A stretch of DNA of 5,080 nt, from assembly GCA_002509665.1 (NCBI GenBank), contig DADN01000119.1, positions 7,993 to 13,072 of the forward strand, in the 5' to 3' direction. This DNA comes from Methanobacterium sp. UBA8 (GTDB taxonomy: Archaea; Methanobacteriota; Methanobacteria; Methanobacteriales; Methanobacteriaceae). Positions 4,711-5,080 of this stretch are shown here, in pieces. Under the pieces are notes generated by a model. The model saw only the letters and a list, made by a program, of their open reading frames with translations. It ran no database searches and was not told the DNA's origin. Position 1 is the stretch's first letter, and each line of letters opens with the position of its first letter. Made by a program: the position numbers and the translations under genes.

Positions 4711-5080
4711 GATTATTCTTAAACTAGGGGGAAGTGTGATCACAAAGAAAGAGGCAGAAGAACCCCTTATTGATCACCATAATTTAAATAGAATTTCAGG
4801 TGAAATTGCAGATTCATCATTTGACAAACTCATAATTGTACATGGGGCAGGTTCCTTTGGACATCCCTCTGCCAAAAAATATGAAATAGGCAGCGCCATA
4901 ACTGATGGGGACGATTTTGCCAGAAAAAAACTTGGATTTTGCATTACACAGAGCTGGGTTAAAAAATTAAATACCCTTGTTTGTGATAGTTTAAGAGAAA
5001 AAGGAGTTTTAGCAGTATCTATACAGCCTTCATCATTCATTATAACTAAAAATAAACGAATCCATTCTTGTAATTTGGAT
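4709..5080 (+). CDS. ipk: Isopentenyl phosphate kinase (3' end outside the window)
   Basis: This enzyme of the amino acid kinase superfamily phosphorylates isopentenyl phosphate to isopentenyl diphosphate, the last step of the archaeal variant of the mevalonate pathway. The visible 124 residues are uninterrupted to the window edge; family members are about 250-270 residues, so roughly half is present. The N terminus MIILKLGGSVIT is the ATP-phosphate binding loop with K5. VHGAGSFGHP (44-53) carries H52, matching the histidine that distinguishes isopentenyl phosphate kinases within the superfamily and contacts the substrate phosphate. FGFCITQSWVKKLN and SIQPSSFI are further family blocks. Start TTG 4709 lies 9 bases behind GAGGT (4695-4699) and puts the Lys-Gly-Gly loop at the expected residues 5-8; no ATG suits. 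It follows mvk closely, consistent with a shared transcript. Confidence 0.94.
   Translation, partial: MIILKLGGSVITKKEAEEPLIDHHNLNRISGEIADSSFDKLIIVHGAGSFGHPSAKKYEIGSAITDGDDFARKKLGFCITQSWVKKLNTLVCDSLREKGVLAVSIQPSSFIITKNKRIHSCNLD

Noticed and set aside
4774..5040. Minus-strand open frame inside ipk
   Set aside because: It is antisense to conserved isopentenyl phosphate kinase motifs and shows no family features.
1..5080. CRISPR array, insertion sequence, prophage or defence system
   Set aside because: No spaced repeat series, transposase, integrase or nuclease motif is present. All genes are conserved archaeal housekeeping or metabolic genes.

Overview
The window is a compact, AT-rich archaeal housekeeping segment. 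All genes lie on the + strand. It most likely comes from a methanogen of the order Methanobacteriales (Methanobacterium or a close relative). The basis is the gene order RNA polymerase subunit K, enolase, ferredoxin, ribosomal protein S2, Memo-family protein, mevalonate kinase, isopentenyl phosphate kinase, together with archaeal-type S2 and RpoK proteins. Shine-Dalgarno sites match an AGGTGATC-type 16S tail, several starts are GTG or TTG, and the promoters carry TATA boxes. From memory, the isopentenyl phosphate kinase closely resembles the Methanothermobacter enzyme; no search was run.

Layout. Bases 1-13 look like the last bases of a tRNA (acceptor strand CAGCCCC plus A). A hairpin and a TATA box follow, then rpoK (165-338), eno (367-1605) and a small 2[4Fe-4S] ferredoxin (1622-1816), closely spaced as one transcription unit. 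A 125-base gap holds two terminator-like hairpins, the second of which runs directly into a strong TATA box for rpsB (1942-2538). The largest gap (2539-2781, 243 bases) holds a terminator-like hairpin, a further stem-loop, a 14-bp perfect palindrome, and a TATA box enclosed by overlapping inverted repeats in front of the Memo-family gene (2782-3621). A 92-base gap with a perfect tandem 9-mer precedes mvk (3714-4679). The isopentenyl phosphate kinase gene starts 30 bases past the end of mvk (4709) and runs off the window.

Function. The first half serves transcription (RpoK), translation (S2), central carbon metabolism (enolase) and electron transfer (ferredoxin). The second half is the isoprenoid lipid block: mevalonate kinase makes 5-phosphomevalonate, and isopentenyl phosphate kinase performs the last phosphorylation of the archaeal mevalonate route to isopentenyl diphosphate. 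The Memo-family protein beside them keeps its putative metal-site residues, but its archaeal role is not known.

Six of the seven proteins fall in well-known families and the seventh (Memo) is a conserved family of unclear function. I see no mobile element, CRISPR array or novel multi-gene system. The points worth a second look are in the intergenic DNA (repeated 18-mer, nested operator-like repeats, a possible small RNA fold), the unusual first cysteine motif of the ferredoxin, and the start-codon choices.
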